This document shows positions 45,178 to 55,600 of a stretch of DNA of 64,000 bases, piece after piece. Below the pieces are notes generated by a model. The model made no database searches. It saw only the letters and a list, made by a program, of their open reading frames with translations, and was not told the origin of the DNA. The position numbers and the translations under genes were made by a program. The first letter of the stretch is position 1; each line of letters starts with the position of its first letter. Source of the DNA: Edaphovirga cremea (GTDB taxonomy: Bacteria; Pseudomonadota; Gammaproteobacteria; Enterobacterales; Enterobacteriaceae); contig NZ_QOVA01000002.1 of NCBI RefSeq assembly GCF_003332275.1, forward strand, positions 124,001-188,000, read 5' to 3'.

Positions 45178-45807
45178 TCAGTCCGCAATCGGTGATTCAT
45201 GGCCGAAGGCCAGGAGGATCGTATGCTCGCGAACGTCGATCGGCCACGCAGTGATATACTGGTTTAACGCCTCCCGATCGTTGGCAAACAGAGCGCGGAT
45301 CGCCTCTTCATAGCCCGGCAGGTCGCCAGCTATTGCCGACATGAAACAGTACGCCCGCTCTTGAGCTTTGCGCATTTTCTCTTTTTCGCCGCCAGCCCGA
45401 CGTGCTTCTTCCACCAATTTCCGCAACGTCACTGACGCGCCTCCCGGTTGCGTTGCCAGCCATTCCCAATGACGGGGCAGAAGTGTCACTTCCCGTGGTG
45501 TGACGCCAAGTTTTGGTCGCCCCCGTCCTTGCGGTTTATCGGTCGCGGCAGGGAGATCCTCTTCGGATCCTGACGATTTATCCGATCCTAACAAGACAGC
45601 CAATCGATCCTGCATCTCTTTGTCGGTTCCGCGCGTGTCAATGTCAATGGTTCGCCCGGTACTGTTGTCGAAGATCACAACAGGATCGTCAGTGCCACTT
45701 TCCCGCGCCTGTTTTACGGCCAGGGCAATCTCAGGCAATGAACCCGATGCAATGTGCCTATGACCTTTGAAGCAGGTGTGGGTCTTAAAATCCATGCTAT
45801 TTTCCAT
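45178..45807 (-). CDS. DUF2239 family protein
   Basis: A 209-residue protein with the DUF2239 layout: N-terminal domain around AVVIFDNSTGRTIDID, a charged linker rich in Ser, Glu and Lys, and the conserved GRPKLGVTPREVTLLPRHW with WLATQPGGASVTLRKLVEEA. The second half may bind nucleic acid, but the family function is not established. Two palindromic sites lie upstream (45845-45885). An internal ATG at 45795 is also possible. Confidence 0.8.
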   Translation of the reverse strand: MENSMDFKTHTCFKGHRHIASGSLPEIALAVKQARESGTDDPVVIFDNSTGRTIDIDTRGTDKEMQDRLAVLLGSDKSSGSEEDLPAATDKPQGRGRPKLGVTPREVTLLPRHWEWLATQPGGASVTLRKLVEEARRAGGEKEKMRKAQERAYCFMSAIAGDLPGYEEAIRALFANDREALNQYITAWPIDVREHTILLAFGHESPIAD

Positions 45808-45844
45808 GGTGAGTTCTCGTTCAAAACGTGTACAGCAATAATAC

Positions 45845-45885
45845 CCGGATAAAAATACTTAAGTCAATATTATCCGGATAAAAAT
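45845..45885. promoter_or_regulatory. Twin CCGGATAAAAAT repeats upstream of the DUF2239 gene
   Basis: CCGGATAAAAAT at 45845-45856 and again at 45874-45885. The second is part of the perfect palindrome TATCCGGATA, the first of the near palindrome TACCCGGATA. The 29-base spacing suggests binding of a dimeric repressor to the promoter. Confidence 0.55.
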
Positions 45886-45987
45886 GGCGCAGAAACGCAC
45901 AGAGCGAGTTGGCTCGGGGCAAGAGGTGGCGGCAGAGAAGGGGGTTGGAGAGCGCATGCAACAAAGCACATGCGCAGGTAGGATGAT

Positions 45988-46359
45988 CTATTTCATTGAA
46001 TGGAGGCCGATGACATTACCTTCGGTATCTTTCACAATTGCAGCGAAGCCATTGGGGCCGAGAGAGAATTTGGTGCGAATGACTTCACCACCATGGATCG
46101 CGACGCGCGCTTCTTCCACAGCACAGTCGTTACACATGAAATAATTTAAGGTGCCGCCGGGACCAGGCCAGACACCATCCATTTGCACCAACGCACCGCC
46201 AGAGCCTTCGCGGCCTTCCTTCCACGGAAACATCCAATAATCGAAATCAATGTTCTCTACTTTTTCCAGCGTGGTGCAAAAGACCGTTTCATAGAACTTC
46301 TTTGCTCTGGCAATATCCCGAACATAAATCTCAAACCAGCCGACGATATTACTTTCCAT
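45988..46359 (-). CDS. VOC (glyoxalase/bleomycin-resistance fold) protein
   Basis: A 123-residue VOC protein: FEIYVRDIARAKKFYETVF at the start, the YFMCNDCAVEEARVAIHGGE block, and the end PNGFAAIVKDTEGNVIGLHS. The substrate is unknown; similar proteins are annotated as lyases or resistance proteins. ATG 46359 has GGAG six bases upstream, so it is preferred over the ATG four codons earlier. It lies behind the metallo-beta-lactamase-fold gene and may be co-transcribed with it. Confidence 0.82.
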   Translation of the reverse strand: MESNIVGWFEIYVRDIARAKKFYETVFCTTLEKVENIDFDYWMFPWKEGREGSGGALVQMDGVWPGPGGTLNYFMCNDCAVEEARVAIHGGEVIRTKFSLGPNGFAAIVKDTEGNVIGLHSMK

Positions 46360-46461
46360 AGCGTTCTCCATGTTATTGGCTTTATTGATAATCAGTTTTT
46401 GTAAGGATTGCTCTTTCTCGCCCGTATTTAGCTTGACTTCACTCTTTTGCGTTTGGCGTCG

Positions 46462-47454
46462 CTATGGTTTTTTAGCGGCCACTGGCGCGAACTCAACCGG
46501 TACCCACGCATACCCTGAGGTCTCAGCACGGACATGCCCCAAGCCGGGGAATGGCAAATGTGCACCACCTATCCAAAGTTGTTTTTGCGCTGCGTCAGCA
46601 AAAACTTTCAGGCGTGTGGCAATGGCCTGTTTGCTGTCTGTATCGAAGTCCAGCGACACTTCTGGTTTCGCAAACTGGAGAGAGTGGCTGTGAACAATGT
46701 CGCCCCACAGTAGCAGGTTTTGACCTTCAGAACTGAACAGATAGGCGGTGTGCCCTGGTGTATGGCCCGGTGTCGATACCACTTCTACGCCGGGCAGCAA
46801 TGCGTCGCCGGGGGCATAAAGCTTCAGCCGTCCTTGCGATTCATAGGGGGCAACGGACTCCTGCGACATTTTGAACATGGGTTGGCTATCTTTCGGTGCC
46901 TTGAGCGCTATCTCTTTATTCAGCCAGAAATCCCCTTCCGCTTTGGAAACGTACACGGTCGCGTTAGGGTATGCCGCTTTGCCCTGATCGGTGATACCGC
47001 ATGCATGATCTGGGTGTAAGTGAGTCAGCAATACCGTGTCGACCTGTTCAGGCTGATAACCTGCGGCGCGGAGATTGCTTTGAATCGCTCCCAGCCCTGG
47101 GCCAAAGCATTGCGCTGTTCCAGCGTCGACCAGTATCAGATGTGTGCCAGTATTCACCAAAAAAGCATTTACTGCGGTTTGAATGCCAGAGGTACTGTCG
47201 ACAAACATACGCGCCAGCAGTTTTTGCATATCTGGTTCGTTGATGCCATGGAAAAGCTCGGTACCCAGGCTTACACTGCCGTCGTAAAGCGCCGTGACCT
47301 CCATGTTTCCCAACATCATGCGGTAGTAGCCGGGAACCTGCGTTTGTTGCTGCGCAGGCACACTAGCAGCGCTAACCTGCGGTGCAAAAAAGGTTAGGGC
47401 GCTGGCACTGGCCAGAGTGATGGCCAACAAGGTGCGACGAAATGGTTTGCTCAT
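46462..47454 (-). CDS. Exported metallo-beta-lactamase-fold hydrolase
   Basis: A 330-residue protein with a signal peptide (LLAITLASASALTFFAPQVSA) and the zinc-binding LLTHLHPDHACGI motif. Further ligands are in VVSTPGHTPGHTAY and LWGDIVHSH. The layout resembles AHL-lactonase-like hydrolases of the MBL fold, but the substrate is not defined by sequence. AGGA is six bases before ATG 47454. It is the first gene of a possible two-gene unit with the VOC gene. Confidence 0.85.
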   Translation of the reverse strand: MSKPFRRTLLAITLASASALTFFAPQVSAASVPAQQQTQVPGYYRMMLGNMEVTALYDGSVSLGTELFHGINEPDMQKLLARMFVDSTSGIQTAVNAFLVNTGTHLILVDAGTAQCFGPGLGAIQSNLRAAGYQPEQVDTVLLTHLHPDHACGITDQGKAAYPNATVYVSKAEGDFWLNKEIALKAPKDSQPMFKMSQESVAPYESQGRLKLYAPGDALLPGVEVVSTPGHTPGHTAYLFSSEGQNLLLWGDIVHSHSLQFAKPEVSLDFDTDSKQAIATRLKVFADAAQKQLWIGGAHLPFPGLGHVRAETSGYAWVPVEFAPVAAKKP

Positions 47455-48102
47455 AAAGGTCCTTTTGAAGTGGACGTGAAAAGAAAGTGTTGTTTACGAT
47501 CATGCATGCATAAAAGTTTAAATTTTATACCAATAATCGCTGTTTCTCACCAGAGGTATAAGTGAGGAGGGAATGGGAGGAGAGTACTGGCCTGGTAAAA
47601 TACTGCATGATTCTTGGTGATGCCTTGGCTTGATTCAGGCATGAAATATAAGGAATTATTGGATTTTATCCTCAGTAATTTCTTAAAAAAACAAGTGTTT
47701 GATTACTCCCTGCTATTCTATATATTTGGCTGTTTTTTGTGAAAGATTCCATGCGGTGAACTATTTTTGTTCAAATTTTCTCGTTAAGTCCATCAGGTTG
47801 ATTCGGAAGTGAAAATATTAGCAAAAATCAGTCAACTAAGATTATGTTGGATATTTAATTGGGAAAATTCCTAGTGGTGAAAAATGAGCGAAAGTAAGTG
47901 AAATAAAAAGCACATGAAATTACAAGGTAATAGAGAGGATTAAGCAATTAGCGTCAAATTTCAACAATTGTCATTTTTACATTCTACAAGAAAGCTCTTA
48001 AGTCAATTTATGTTAAGCTATGTGATGTAACTTCTTATCTTTAAGAATGTTCTGATCATTTATTCTAAATATCAAATTCATTCAAAACTGGGTGATAAGC
48101 CT
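47455..48102. other. AT-rich intergenic region
   Basis: About 650 bases, very AT-rich. No gene or RNA was recognised. The last ~100 bases form an open frame without a start that reads into the following HTH gene, suggesting decay of a longer regulator. Confidence 0.5.
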
Positions 48103-48312
48103 TTGCGCATTGGAGGGCGCCTGTCAAAAAAGGAGTGGCAAGTATTGTCACTGACGGCGAAGGAGTACTCTGCCATTGAGATCTCTGATATCTGCAAAAT
48201 CAGTGCTAAAACTGTCTATGGTCACAAGCGGAATATTGTGAAAAAAATGGGTCTCTATAACCATATCCAGTTTTCAAAAATGATATGTGAACACAGTCCG
48301 GGATCGAGTTAG
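48103..48312 (+). CDS. Short LuxR-type HTH protein, possibly a truncated regulator
   Basis: A 69-residue protein from TTG 48103 that is almost only a LuxR/FixJ HTH: RLSKKEWQVLSLTAKEYSAI, then KISAKTVYGHKRNIVKKMGL. The frame is open upstream for another ~33 codons (reading KNVLIIYSKYQIHSKLGDKP) but has no ATG or GTG. This suggests loss of an N-terminal receiver-like domain. It resembles the HTH of the broken regulator at 35.3 kb. It may be a remnant or a single-domain regulator. Confidence 0.55.
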   Translation: MRIGGRLSKKEWQVLSLTAKEYSAIEISDICKISAKTVYGHKRNIVKKMGLYNHIQFSKMICEHSPGSS

Positions 48313-48504
48313 GCCATAAATGAGAAGGGGTGTTTTCCCATGAATTTTAATAGGAATATCATTTTTGTTTGTCGTCCCAGAAGACAAATATACTCTCACT
48401 CATATTGTCAGGGGGACAGGGACAAGAGCGCATCTGCTACGACTCCTTCGCACCTTCTACCGATCAGGCGGAACAGAAGGGAAGATGCGTTCTTGCCCAG
48501 ACAT

Positions 48505-49005
48505 TTACTTCGCGGTGTTCAGGCGCAGTTCAAATCGACCCAGCAACTTTCGTAATACGGTCTTTTCATCTTCGGTGAATTCACTGAGGATCGATCTCTC
48601 GTTATCCAGATGTTCTTCCACCACTCTATTGATCAATTCAAGACCCGCTGGCGTGAGTTGAATATGCACCGAACGGCGATCTCCCTCGATCGGCACCCGA
48701 CGGATCCATCCTGCTTTTTCCAGGCGATCCAAACGGCTGGTCAAGGTGCTGTTGTTGATCATCAGTGCACCGACGATTTGTGAAGGATTCAGTGCAAAAG
48801 GTTCACCGCTTCTTCTCAGCGTCGCCATGATGTCAAACTCACGCGCACTCAGATTATGCTTTGAGAACACCTTGTCCAATTCACGATCAATCAACAGGCT
48901 TGCTCGGGAAAGACTTCCAATCACTAACATAGGTTCCACATCCAGATCGGGCCGCTGTTCGCGCCATTGTTGAACGATTTTTGATACTCCAAAAACTTCT
49001 GGCAT
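48505..49005 (-). CDS. pecS: PecS, MarR-family regulator
   Basis: A 166-residue MarR-family protein matching PecS: VQQWREQRPDLDVEPMLVIG at the start, the winged HTH with LNPSQIVGALMINNSTLTSR and GDRRSVHIQLTPAG. In Dickeya PecS represses virulence genes and the ind genes and responds to oxidants and urate-like ligands. It is divergent from pecM with a 512-base gap, the standard pecS-pecM arrangement, and its targets indABC are just downstream here. Confidence 0.9.
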   Translation of the reverse strand: MPEVFGVSKIVQQWREQRPDLDVEPMLVIGSLSRASLLIDRELDKVFSKHNLSAREFDIMATLRRSGEPFALNPSQIVGALMINNSTLTSRLDRLEKAGWIRRVPIEGDRRSVHIQLTPAGLELINRVVEEHLDNERSILSEFTEDEKTVLRKLLGRFELRLNTAK

Positions 49006-49517
49006 CTCGTTGATTACCCTAATTCTTATCAGAAATGGCTAATATTAAAGCGATTTATTGAGAAAATTTCAACAAAAAAATGTGCACTCTTGAAATACTA
49101 CAGTACGCAATGTTCGTAAATGAATGTTGTTGACATGTAATATCTTTAGTCGTATGTTTCGATTTGGTAATATTCGGCATCGTATATATATGCCATGCAA
49201 TGCGCCCAATTACACGCACTAAAAAACTATCACTATGTTTTTAAACAATAAAAATTGTGAGTGTCTCTGCAATGGACTGATTGATTGACAAGGATTTCTC
49301 AGTGCTCACTGACGCCATGTGGCCGAAATAAAGCGCTATTTCTGAAAACCCTGGGATGAAAATTTGCGCACTGAGCCGAAAGGAATAGCCGTGGGAATTG
49401 CTGCGTGACGTGTGATGTGTAAACCGTCGGCGTAGACGAGACCATGCATGAATTCTGGGAATAAAGTCATCAGTGTACTTAATAGCAGAAACAAATTTTA
49501 AATAAGGCTACCCTTCA
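49006..49517. promoter_or_regulatory. pecS-pecM divergent regulatory region
   Basis: The 512-base gap holds both promoters. At 49176-49194 lies GGCAT CGTATATAT ATGCC, a palindrome whose middle CGTATAT matches the core of the published PecS consensus, with CG and TCG nearby (TTCGATTTGG at 49158). It is a probable PecS site. Confidence 0.5.
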
Positions 49518-50396
49518 ATGAAATTGAACAACTTTGCTTTTTTGGCACCTTGCATATGGGGGACGACGTATTTTGTAACGACCGAGTTTTTACCCCCAGA
49601 TCGCCCTTTATTGGCTGCAGTGGTTCGAGCATTACCGGCAGGACTGATTCTGATCAGTGGACAAAAGTTACCGAGCATAAGTTGGCTACTGCGATTATTT
49701 GTTTTGGGATCGCTGAACATCGGTCTGTTTTTTGTCCTGCTTTTTGTTGCAGCTTATCGGTTACCCGGTGGGTTGGTTGCGTTGGTAGGATCATTTCAAC
49801 CGCTGATCGTAATTCTGCTCTCTTTCTTCCTATTGACCCGTTCTGTCACCCGTAAACAATTGATCGCTGCTGTGGTGGGGGGAATTGGGGTCGTGCTACT
49901 TATTTCCTTACCAGATAAGCCATTGGATACACTAGGGGTTATTGCAGCGTTGCTGGCAACAACCAGTATGGCGTCTGGACTGGTATTGACCAAGAAATGG
50001 GGGCGACCCTCCGACATGAAACTGATTACTTTCACTGGATGGCAGTTGTTCTGTGGTGGGATTATTATTTTGCCGATACAAATTATCTTTGAGTCATTCC
50101 CGCACAGCATCTCGATGATTAATTTGGCTGGCTACTTTTATCTGGCAATACCCGGATCGCTTTTGGCCTATTTTGCCTGGTTTGCGGGTGTGGAGGCCAA
50201 CTCGCCTGTTGCCATGTCATTACTCGGTTTTATCAGCCCAATCGTGGCCCTGCTGCTCGGGTTTGTATTCTTGTCGCAGGGACTTTCGGCGGCGCAAGTG
50301 GTCGGTGCTGTACTGATTTTCAGTGCAATATTGGGTGCGCAGGAGAAAATCAGATTCATGCACAGAAGCAAGAGTCCATTACACAACTCTCTCTGA
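49518..50396 (+). CDS. pecM: PecM, EamA/DMT-family exporter
   Basis: A 292-residue membrane protein with ten predicted helices and two EamA repeats; the start is APCIWGTTYFVTTEFLPPDR. PecM is needed for full PecS control and for efflux of indigoidine-related metabolites in Dickeya. The gene is divergent from pecS. ind genes follow on the same strand, so read-through from its promoter is possible. Confidence 0.9.
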   Translation: MKLNNFAFLAPCIWGTTYFVTTEFLPPDRPLLAAVVRALPAGLILISGQKLPSISWLLRLFVLGSLNIGLFFVLLFVAAYRLPGGLVALVGSFQPLIVILLSFFLLTRSVTRKQLIAAVVGGIGVVLLISLPDKPLDTLGVIAALLATTSMASGLVLTKKWGRPSDMKLITFTGWQLFCGGIIILPIQIIFESFPHSISMINLAGYFYLAIPGSLLAYFAWFAGVEANSPVAMSLLGFISPIVALLLGFVFLSQGLSAAQVVGAVLIFSAILGAQEKIRFMHRSKSPLHNSL

Positions 50397-50517
50397 TTTA
50401 TTAACGGATAACCAGACTGCAACGGGTCTGGTTACCCGCTATCTCTGAGGCAGTAACCTGTTTTTATCACGATAACGTGATTGGATGAGCGACGTATTTT
50501 CTAAGGATGACGTGAAC

Positions 50518-50739
50518 GTGCCACATATTAATCTTAAACATTTCCCCTCACTTTCTGAGGAGCAGAATGCTGCCTTGGTAGCGGCTCTAACGAAAGCAGT
50601 TATGGAGGTCGTTCAGTGTAACGAAAGTGCCATTTCCATTGCTTTGGAACCTATTGAGAAAGACGCCTGGAATGAGCAAGTTTATATTCCAGAAATAATC
50701 AACCGCAAACATTTATTGCATAAGCAACCCGGTTATTAA
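50518..50739 (+). CDS. PptA-like Pro1 tautomerase
   Basis: A 73-residue 4-oxalocrotonate-tautomerase-family protein resembling E. coli PptA (HINLKHFPSLSEEQNAALVA, SAISIALEPIEKDAW, ending KQPGY). The catalytic Pro must follow the initiator, so GTG 50518 (then CCA) is the start. AAGGA at 50503-50507 supports it, and an ATG at 50485 would bury the Pro. It lies between pecM and indA on the same strand, so a role in pigment chemistry or keto-enol tautomerism of a precursor is possible but unproven. Confidence 0.82.
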   Translation: MPHINLKHFPSLSEEQNAALVAALTKAVMEVVQCNESAISIALEPIEKDAWNEQVYIPEIINRKHLLHKQPGY

Positions 50740-50811
50740 TTTCGCGTTGTGAAATAACTTACCAAGTAATGCACTCTATCTTTTATTTGAAATTTACAAG
50801 AGGCTACATTA

Positions 50812-51771
50812 ATGTCGCAATATCAATATCAGCATGATTTATTAAAATTCAGTGACGAAGTATTGGATGCATTGAAAACCGGCAAACCTGTTGTGGCCCT
50901 TGAATCCACGGTTATTGCACATGGCCTGCCTTATCCAGATAACGTCGCCACCGCGATTAAAATTGAAAATGCAGTCCGGGCTGGTGGTTCTATTCCCGCA
51001 ACCATTGGCATTGAAAACGGTAAGTTTATAATCGGTATGACCGAAGCTGATATAGATCGTTTTGCTTCTACACCCGGTATTCCAAAGGTTAGCAGCCGCG
51101 ATATTCCTATTATTCTTGCGCAAGGGGGAATGGGGGCAACCACAGTTGCGTCTTCATTGGTGGCAGCAGAAATAGCCGGTATTCCCTTCTTTGCCTCGGC
51201 GGGAATTGGCGGTGTTCACCGTGGGGCTGAAACTTCAATGGATATCTCTGCTGATCTGATTCAATTCACCCGTTCGAAAGTTGCCGTTGTTTGTGCCGGA
51301 GCGAAAAGTATTCTCGATTTAGGTCTGACGCTCGAATACCTCGAAACGCAAGGTGTGCCGATCATTGCGCATAAATCGGATGATTTCCCAGCCTTCTATT
51401 GCATTTCCAGCGGTCATCGCAGCCCACATCGCCTGGATGATGAGGAGATGATTGCCAAAGCTATTGAGATGCACTGGAAGCTGGGCAATAGCAGTTCGGT
51501 GTTGATCACCAGCCCGATCCGCGCAGAAGACGCCATCGATCGTGAGCAGGTTGAAATTGTCATCAAACAAGCTGCGTTACAGGCAGAGAAAGACGGTATC
51601 CGCGGTCCGGGCGCTACGCCTTATATGATGAAAGCCGTAGGTCTTGCGACCGAAGGTCGTACCGTCAAAGCCAATATGTCTGTGGTGATCAGTACGGCAG
51701 AATTGGCCGGTAAACTGGCAAAAGCCCATGCCACTTACCTCAATAGACAACGGTCTGCTGACAAAGCATAA
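50812..51771 (+). CDS. indA: IndA, pseudouridine-5'-phosphate glycosidase-like enzyme
   Basis: A 319-residue PsuG-family protein ([19 protein letters not shown] at the start; [12 protein letters not shown] and [12 protein letters not shown] later). PsuG enzymes cleave the C-C glycosidic bond of pseudouridine-5'-phosphate. In indigoidine clusters this protein supports or enhances pigment production, though its exact step is debated. It is followed 13 bases later by indB and then by indC. Confidence 0.9.
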   Translation: MSQYQYQHDLLKFSDEVLDALKTGKPVVALESTVIAHGLPYPDNVATAIKIENAVRAGGSIPATIGIENGKFIIGMTEADIDRFASTPGIPKVSSRDIPIILAQGGMGATTVASSLVAAEIAGIPFFASAGIGGVHRGAETSMDISADLIQFTRSKVAVVCAGAKSILDLGLTLEYLETQGVPIIAHKSDDFPAFYCISSGHRSPHRLDDEEMIAKAIEMHWKLGNSSSVLITSPIRAEDAIDREQVEIVIKQAALQAEKDGIRGPGATPYMMKAVGLATEGRTVKANMSVVISTAELAGKLAKAHATYLNRQRSADKA

Positions 51772-51784
51772 GGTGAATGCGACG

Positions 51785-52480
51785 ATGAAACCACTCGTTA
51801 TTTTTGACCTTGATGGCACGCTGGTTGATACACCCAGCGGTATTGTGAAAGCCTTTATCGCCGGGCTGGATTCAATGGGTATCCCTTTCACGGATGCTCA
51901 GGCAATCCGCGCCACCATTGGTTTGCCGTTGGAAAAAGCGTTCAGTCAGCTTCTTGGGATTCCGGTTGATGATGTGCAGGTTGGTCTGGCTGTCAGGCAA
52001 TACCAGGCTGCGTTCAGAGAAATTGTCCTGCCGCAGGCAAGGGCGCTGGTGTTCCCTGGTGTCGTTGATGGCCTGAAGGCGCTGAAAGGTCAGGGATACA
52101 GCCTGGCTGTGGCGACAAGCAAAGTATTCACCAGTGCGCAGGCACTGCTGGACGCTGCAAACCTCTGGCCATTTTTCGATTTGGTGGTGGGTGCGGACAT
52201 GGTCAGTCAGCCGAAACCGCACCCAGAAATGGGATTGCTCGTGATGTCCCGTCTGGGGAATTCGCCTGCAAACTCGGTGGTGGTCGGTGATACCACCCAT
52301 GACTTATTGATGGCTAAGCAGGCAGGGATACATGCTATTGGCGTTACCTGGGGTATTCATGATCGTGAGAAATTGCAAACGGCTGAACCCGGTTGGATTG
52401 TTGATAGTTTTGATGAGGTGGTGAATACCGCTCATTCGATATTATTAAAAGCGCCTGTTACTGCTGTGAATACACCTTAA
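51785..52480 (+). CDS. indB: IndB, HAD-family phosphatase
   Basis: A 231-residue HAD hydrolase: DLDGTLVDT (motif I) at residues 8-16, VATSK (motif II), KPHPEMG (motif III) and VVGDTTHDLLMAKQAG (motif IV). It is similar to phosphoglycolate-phosphatase-like proteins. IndB is thought to dephosphorylate an aminated sugar-like precursor or recycle a phosphorylated by-product. The ATG at 51785 has AAGGTG upstream; an earlier start at 51728 lies inside indA. Confidence 0.88.
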   Translation: MKPLVIFDLDGTLVDTPSGIVKAFIAGLDSMGIPFTDAQAIRATIGLPLEKAFSQLLGIPVDDVQVGLAVRQYQAAFREIVLPQARALVFPGVVDGLKALKGQGYSLAVATSKVFTSAQALLDAANLWPFFDLVVGADMVSQPKPHPEMGLLVMSRLGNSPANSVVVGDTTHDLLMAKQAGIHAIGVTWGIHDREKLQTAEPGWIVDSFDEVVNTAHSILLKAPVTAVNTP

Positions 52481-52624
52481 AATGCCCTTAAGAGCATAAT
52501 CACGCACCTGCGAACAATTATGTCTTGCAGGTGTGTCAGTCACTAAAATGATCAGCCGATTTATATCGGCCTTTCAACGCATGCAACAACATCAAAATAG
52601 TGGATTTTTATGACGAGGTGTGAA

Positions 52625-55600
52625 ATGAACGCAGTGGACAATAACTCTGTGGGAGAGCGTACGTTTATAGTAAGGAGTGACTTATCTCATTTTAAAAACG
52701 ATGAGGACGTCACTCTTTATTTTTTGGCAACGCTTAGTCTTTCTTTATCGCGTGTGACTCAAAACGAAGAACTTATCATTGGTTATCATTCAAATAATAT
52801 TGATTGGCAATGGTTAGTGCAGGGAAATGAAGGGGTTGTTCCTTTAAGTATTAAGCTAAACCGAGATTTTGTTATTGCCGATTTCATTTCAATGTTCACC
52901 AAAAATAAAATAAAAGAAATATTGGTGAATAATCATGATGGCCTTATTTCACCGCTCAAATTAACGCAGCAACGTAATATCAATGATATTTTTGATCTGG
53001 AAATTTGTCGACAGATTGATAATGGGGCTACTGCTCAGGAGAGCAATGTTATCCATGCGCTGAGGGCGGTCGTGTCATCACACCATGAAGGTTATTGCCT
53101 GACTTTTCAGTTCAACAGAAACAAATTTTCCGAGCCGGATATTGATACGCTATACGCTGTTTTGCTGCAAGTTATGGAAGTTTTTATAGAAAATAAAGGA
53201 AAGAAATTGCGGGGCGTTACCTTAATCAGTGCCAGCGATTTGCAGCGTGTGACGCAAGACTTCAACAGAACGCAACGTCCGGGGCAGGCTGACAACACGA
53301 TTCCCCAGATGCTGATGCGGCATGTTGCCCTGCAACCCGATCACAACGCGGTGATTTTCGGCGATCAACAATTAAGCTATCAACAACTGTATGAGCAGAG
53401 TACCGATCTGGCGCGCTACCTGCAATTTTCAGGTGTAAGCGCAGATTGCATCGTCGGGATATTCCTCAACCCGTCGCTGGAGCTGATGGTCGGCGCGTGG
53501 GGTGTGCTTCTTTCCGGAGGGGCGTATCTGCCGCTGTCACCGGAATATCCGGAAGACCGAATCAAATACATGCTGGACGACAGTAAAACCCGCATCATTT
53601 TTACTCAGGAGACGATGCGCAGCAGGTTGGCGGCACTGGTTTCGGAAGATACCCGGATCATCACGCCGCAAGATGTCGCTGCATTCATTAGGCAGCAATC
53701 CAGTGTCGATTATCAGGTGCCAAACGATCGTTTACGGTCAGGGCATTTGGCTTATGTCATTTATACCTCAGGCAGTACCGGAAAACCGAAAGGGGTAATG
53801 ATTGAGCATCACAGTGTGGTCAATCAGATGCACTGGCTTGAAAGTGAATTTCACCTTGGCGCAGACAGCGTTATTTTACAGAAAACGCCAATGAGTTTTG
53901 ATGCGGCGCAGTGGGAAATTCTGTCTCCTGCCTGTGGCTGCACGGTGATTATGGGCGAGCCGGGGGTGTATAAAAATCCCGGTAAGCTGGTTGATATGCT
54001 CATCGACTACAACGTGACCATTTTGCAGTGTGTTCCGACATTACTGCAGGCGCTGCTGGACACCGACAGAATGCAGCAGTGCCAAACGTTGACACAAATT
54101 TTCAGCGGTGGTGAGGCCTTACAGAAGCATCTGGCGCTCGAATGCCTGAAGACTTTACCGCATTGCGACATTATCAACCTTTATGGTCCCACAGAGTGCA
54201 CGATCAACAGTTCTGCTTTACGCATTGATCCAGCCAGTGTGCCAACGGGACCTGATACGGTGTCAATCGGTACGCCAATCCACAATACCCGTTACTACAT
54301 TCTCGATAACTGTCTCACGCCCGTGGCACCTGGACAGATTGGTGAACTGTATATTGGCGGCGAAGGACTGGCGCGCGGATATTTGGATCGTCCGGAATTG
54401 ACCGCTGAACGCTTCATTGCCGATCCTTTTTCTGCACCTTCCCTAAATCAGCGCCTGTATAAAACGGGCGATATGGCGTGGTGGAATGAGGACGGTACGG
54501 TGCAGTATGCCGGGCGGGGAGATAATCAGGTGAAGTTGCGTGGTTATCGCATTGAACTGGACGAAATCAAATCGGCCATTGAAACCCATGTCTGGGTGAA
54601 AAACGCGGCGGTCATCCTGAAAAATGATCCTTATACCGGCTATCAGAATTTGATCTCCTTTATCGAGCTGAATGCGAAAGAAGCGGCACTGATGGATCAG
54701 GGGAATCATGGCACCCATCATCAGTCCAAATCGAGCAAAGCGCAGGTGCTGATGCAACTGGCAAATAAGGGATGCCGGGAATTTGACGCCAATGCGATGC
54801 CATTGACCCTTGATTTACTGGGGAAAGAACCCGACAGCCAGCAGGTGCGTGATGTGTTCAGCCGCAAGACTTACCGTTTCTTTGAAGGTGAGGCGATAAC
54901 GCGGGCGGATATTCTGGCGCTTCTTGATGAACAGTTCAGTCCGACAGCACCGCGCGATTTGTCAACGCTGACACTTACAGAGTTGGGGCAATTCCTGCGC
55001 TACCTGGGGCAGTTTTCCAGTAAGCAGCGGCTGTTACCTAAATATGCCTATGCCTCACCAGGTGCGCTTTACGCAACGCAAATCTATATTGAACTGGATA
55101 ACATCGTCGGCTTGCCTGCCGGTTATTATTACTACAATCCGGTCACCCACCAGTTAATGCTGATCAGGACGAAGCAGGACACCGAAACAAGTCGTCTGGT
55201 CTTCCACTTTGTGGGTAAAAAGAGCGCGATAGAACCGATCTATAAAAACAATATTCAGGAAGTGCTGCAAATTGAAACCGGCCACATCATCGGGCTTCTG
55301 GAGAAGATTTCTCCAGACTATGGTCTGGGGATCGGGATACGGAACGCCGTTGCTGAGGAGCATTTGCCGCTGGGACTGACGGACGATGATTACTTTCTGG
55401 GATCCTGTGAGATCCATGCCGGACATACTCCGCCAGACGATGAGGAATTGGCGATTTATGTGCAGACGACCGCAGGAAAAATTGTCGATCTGGCCGCTGG
55501 GCTGTATCACTATCAGCACGGGACGCTAGTGAAAGTGGCTGATGAAGTGATTACCAAAAAACAGGTTATTGCCATCAATCAGTCTGTCTACGATCGGTCC

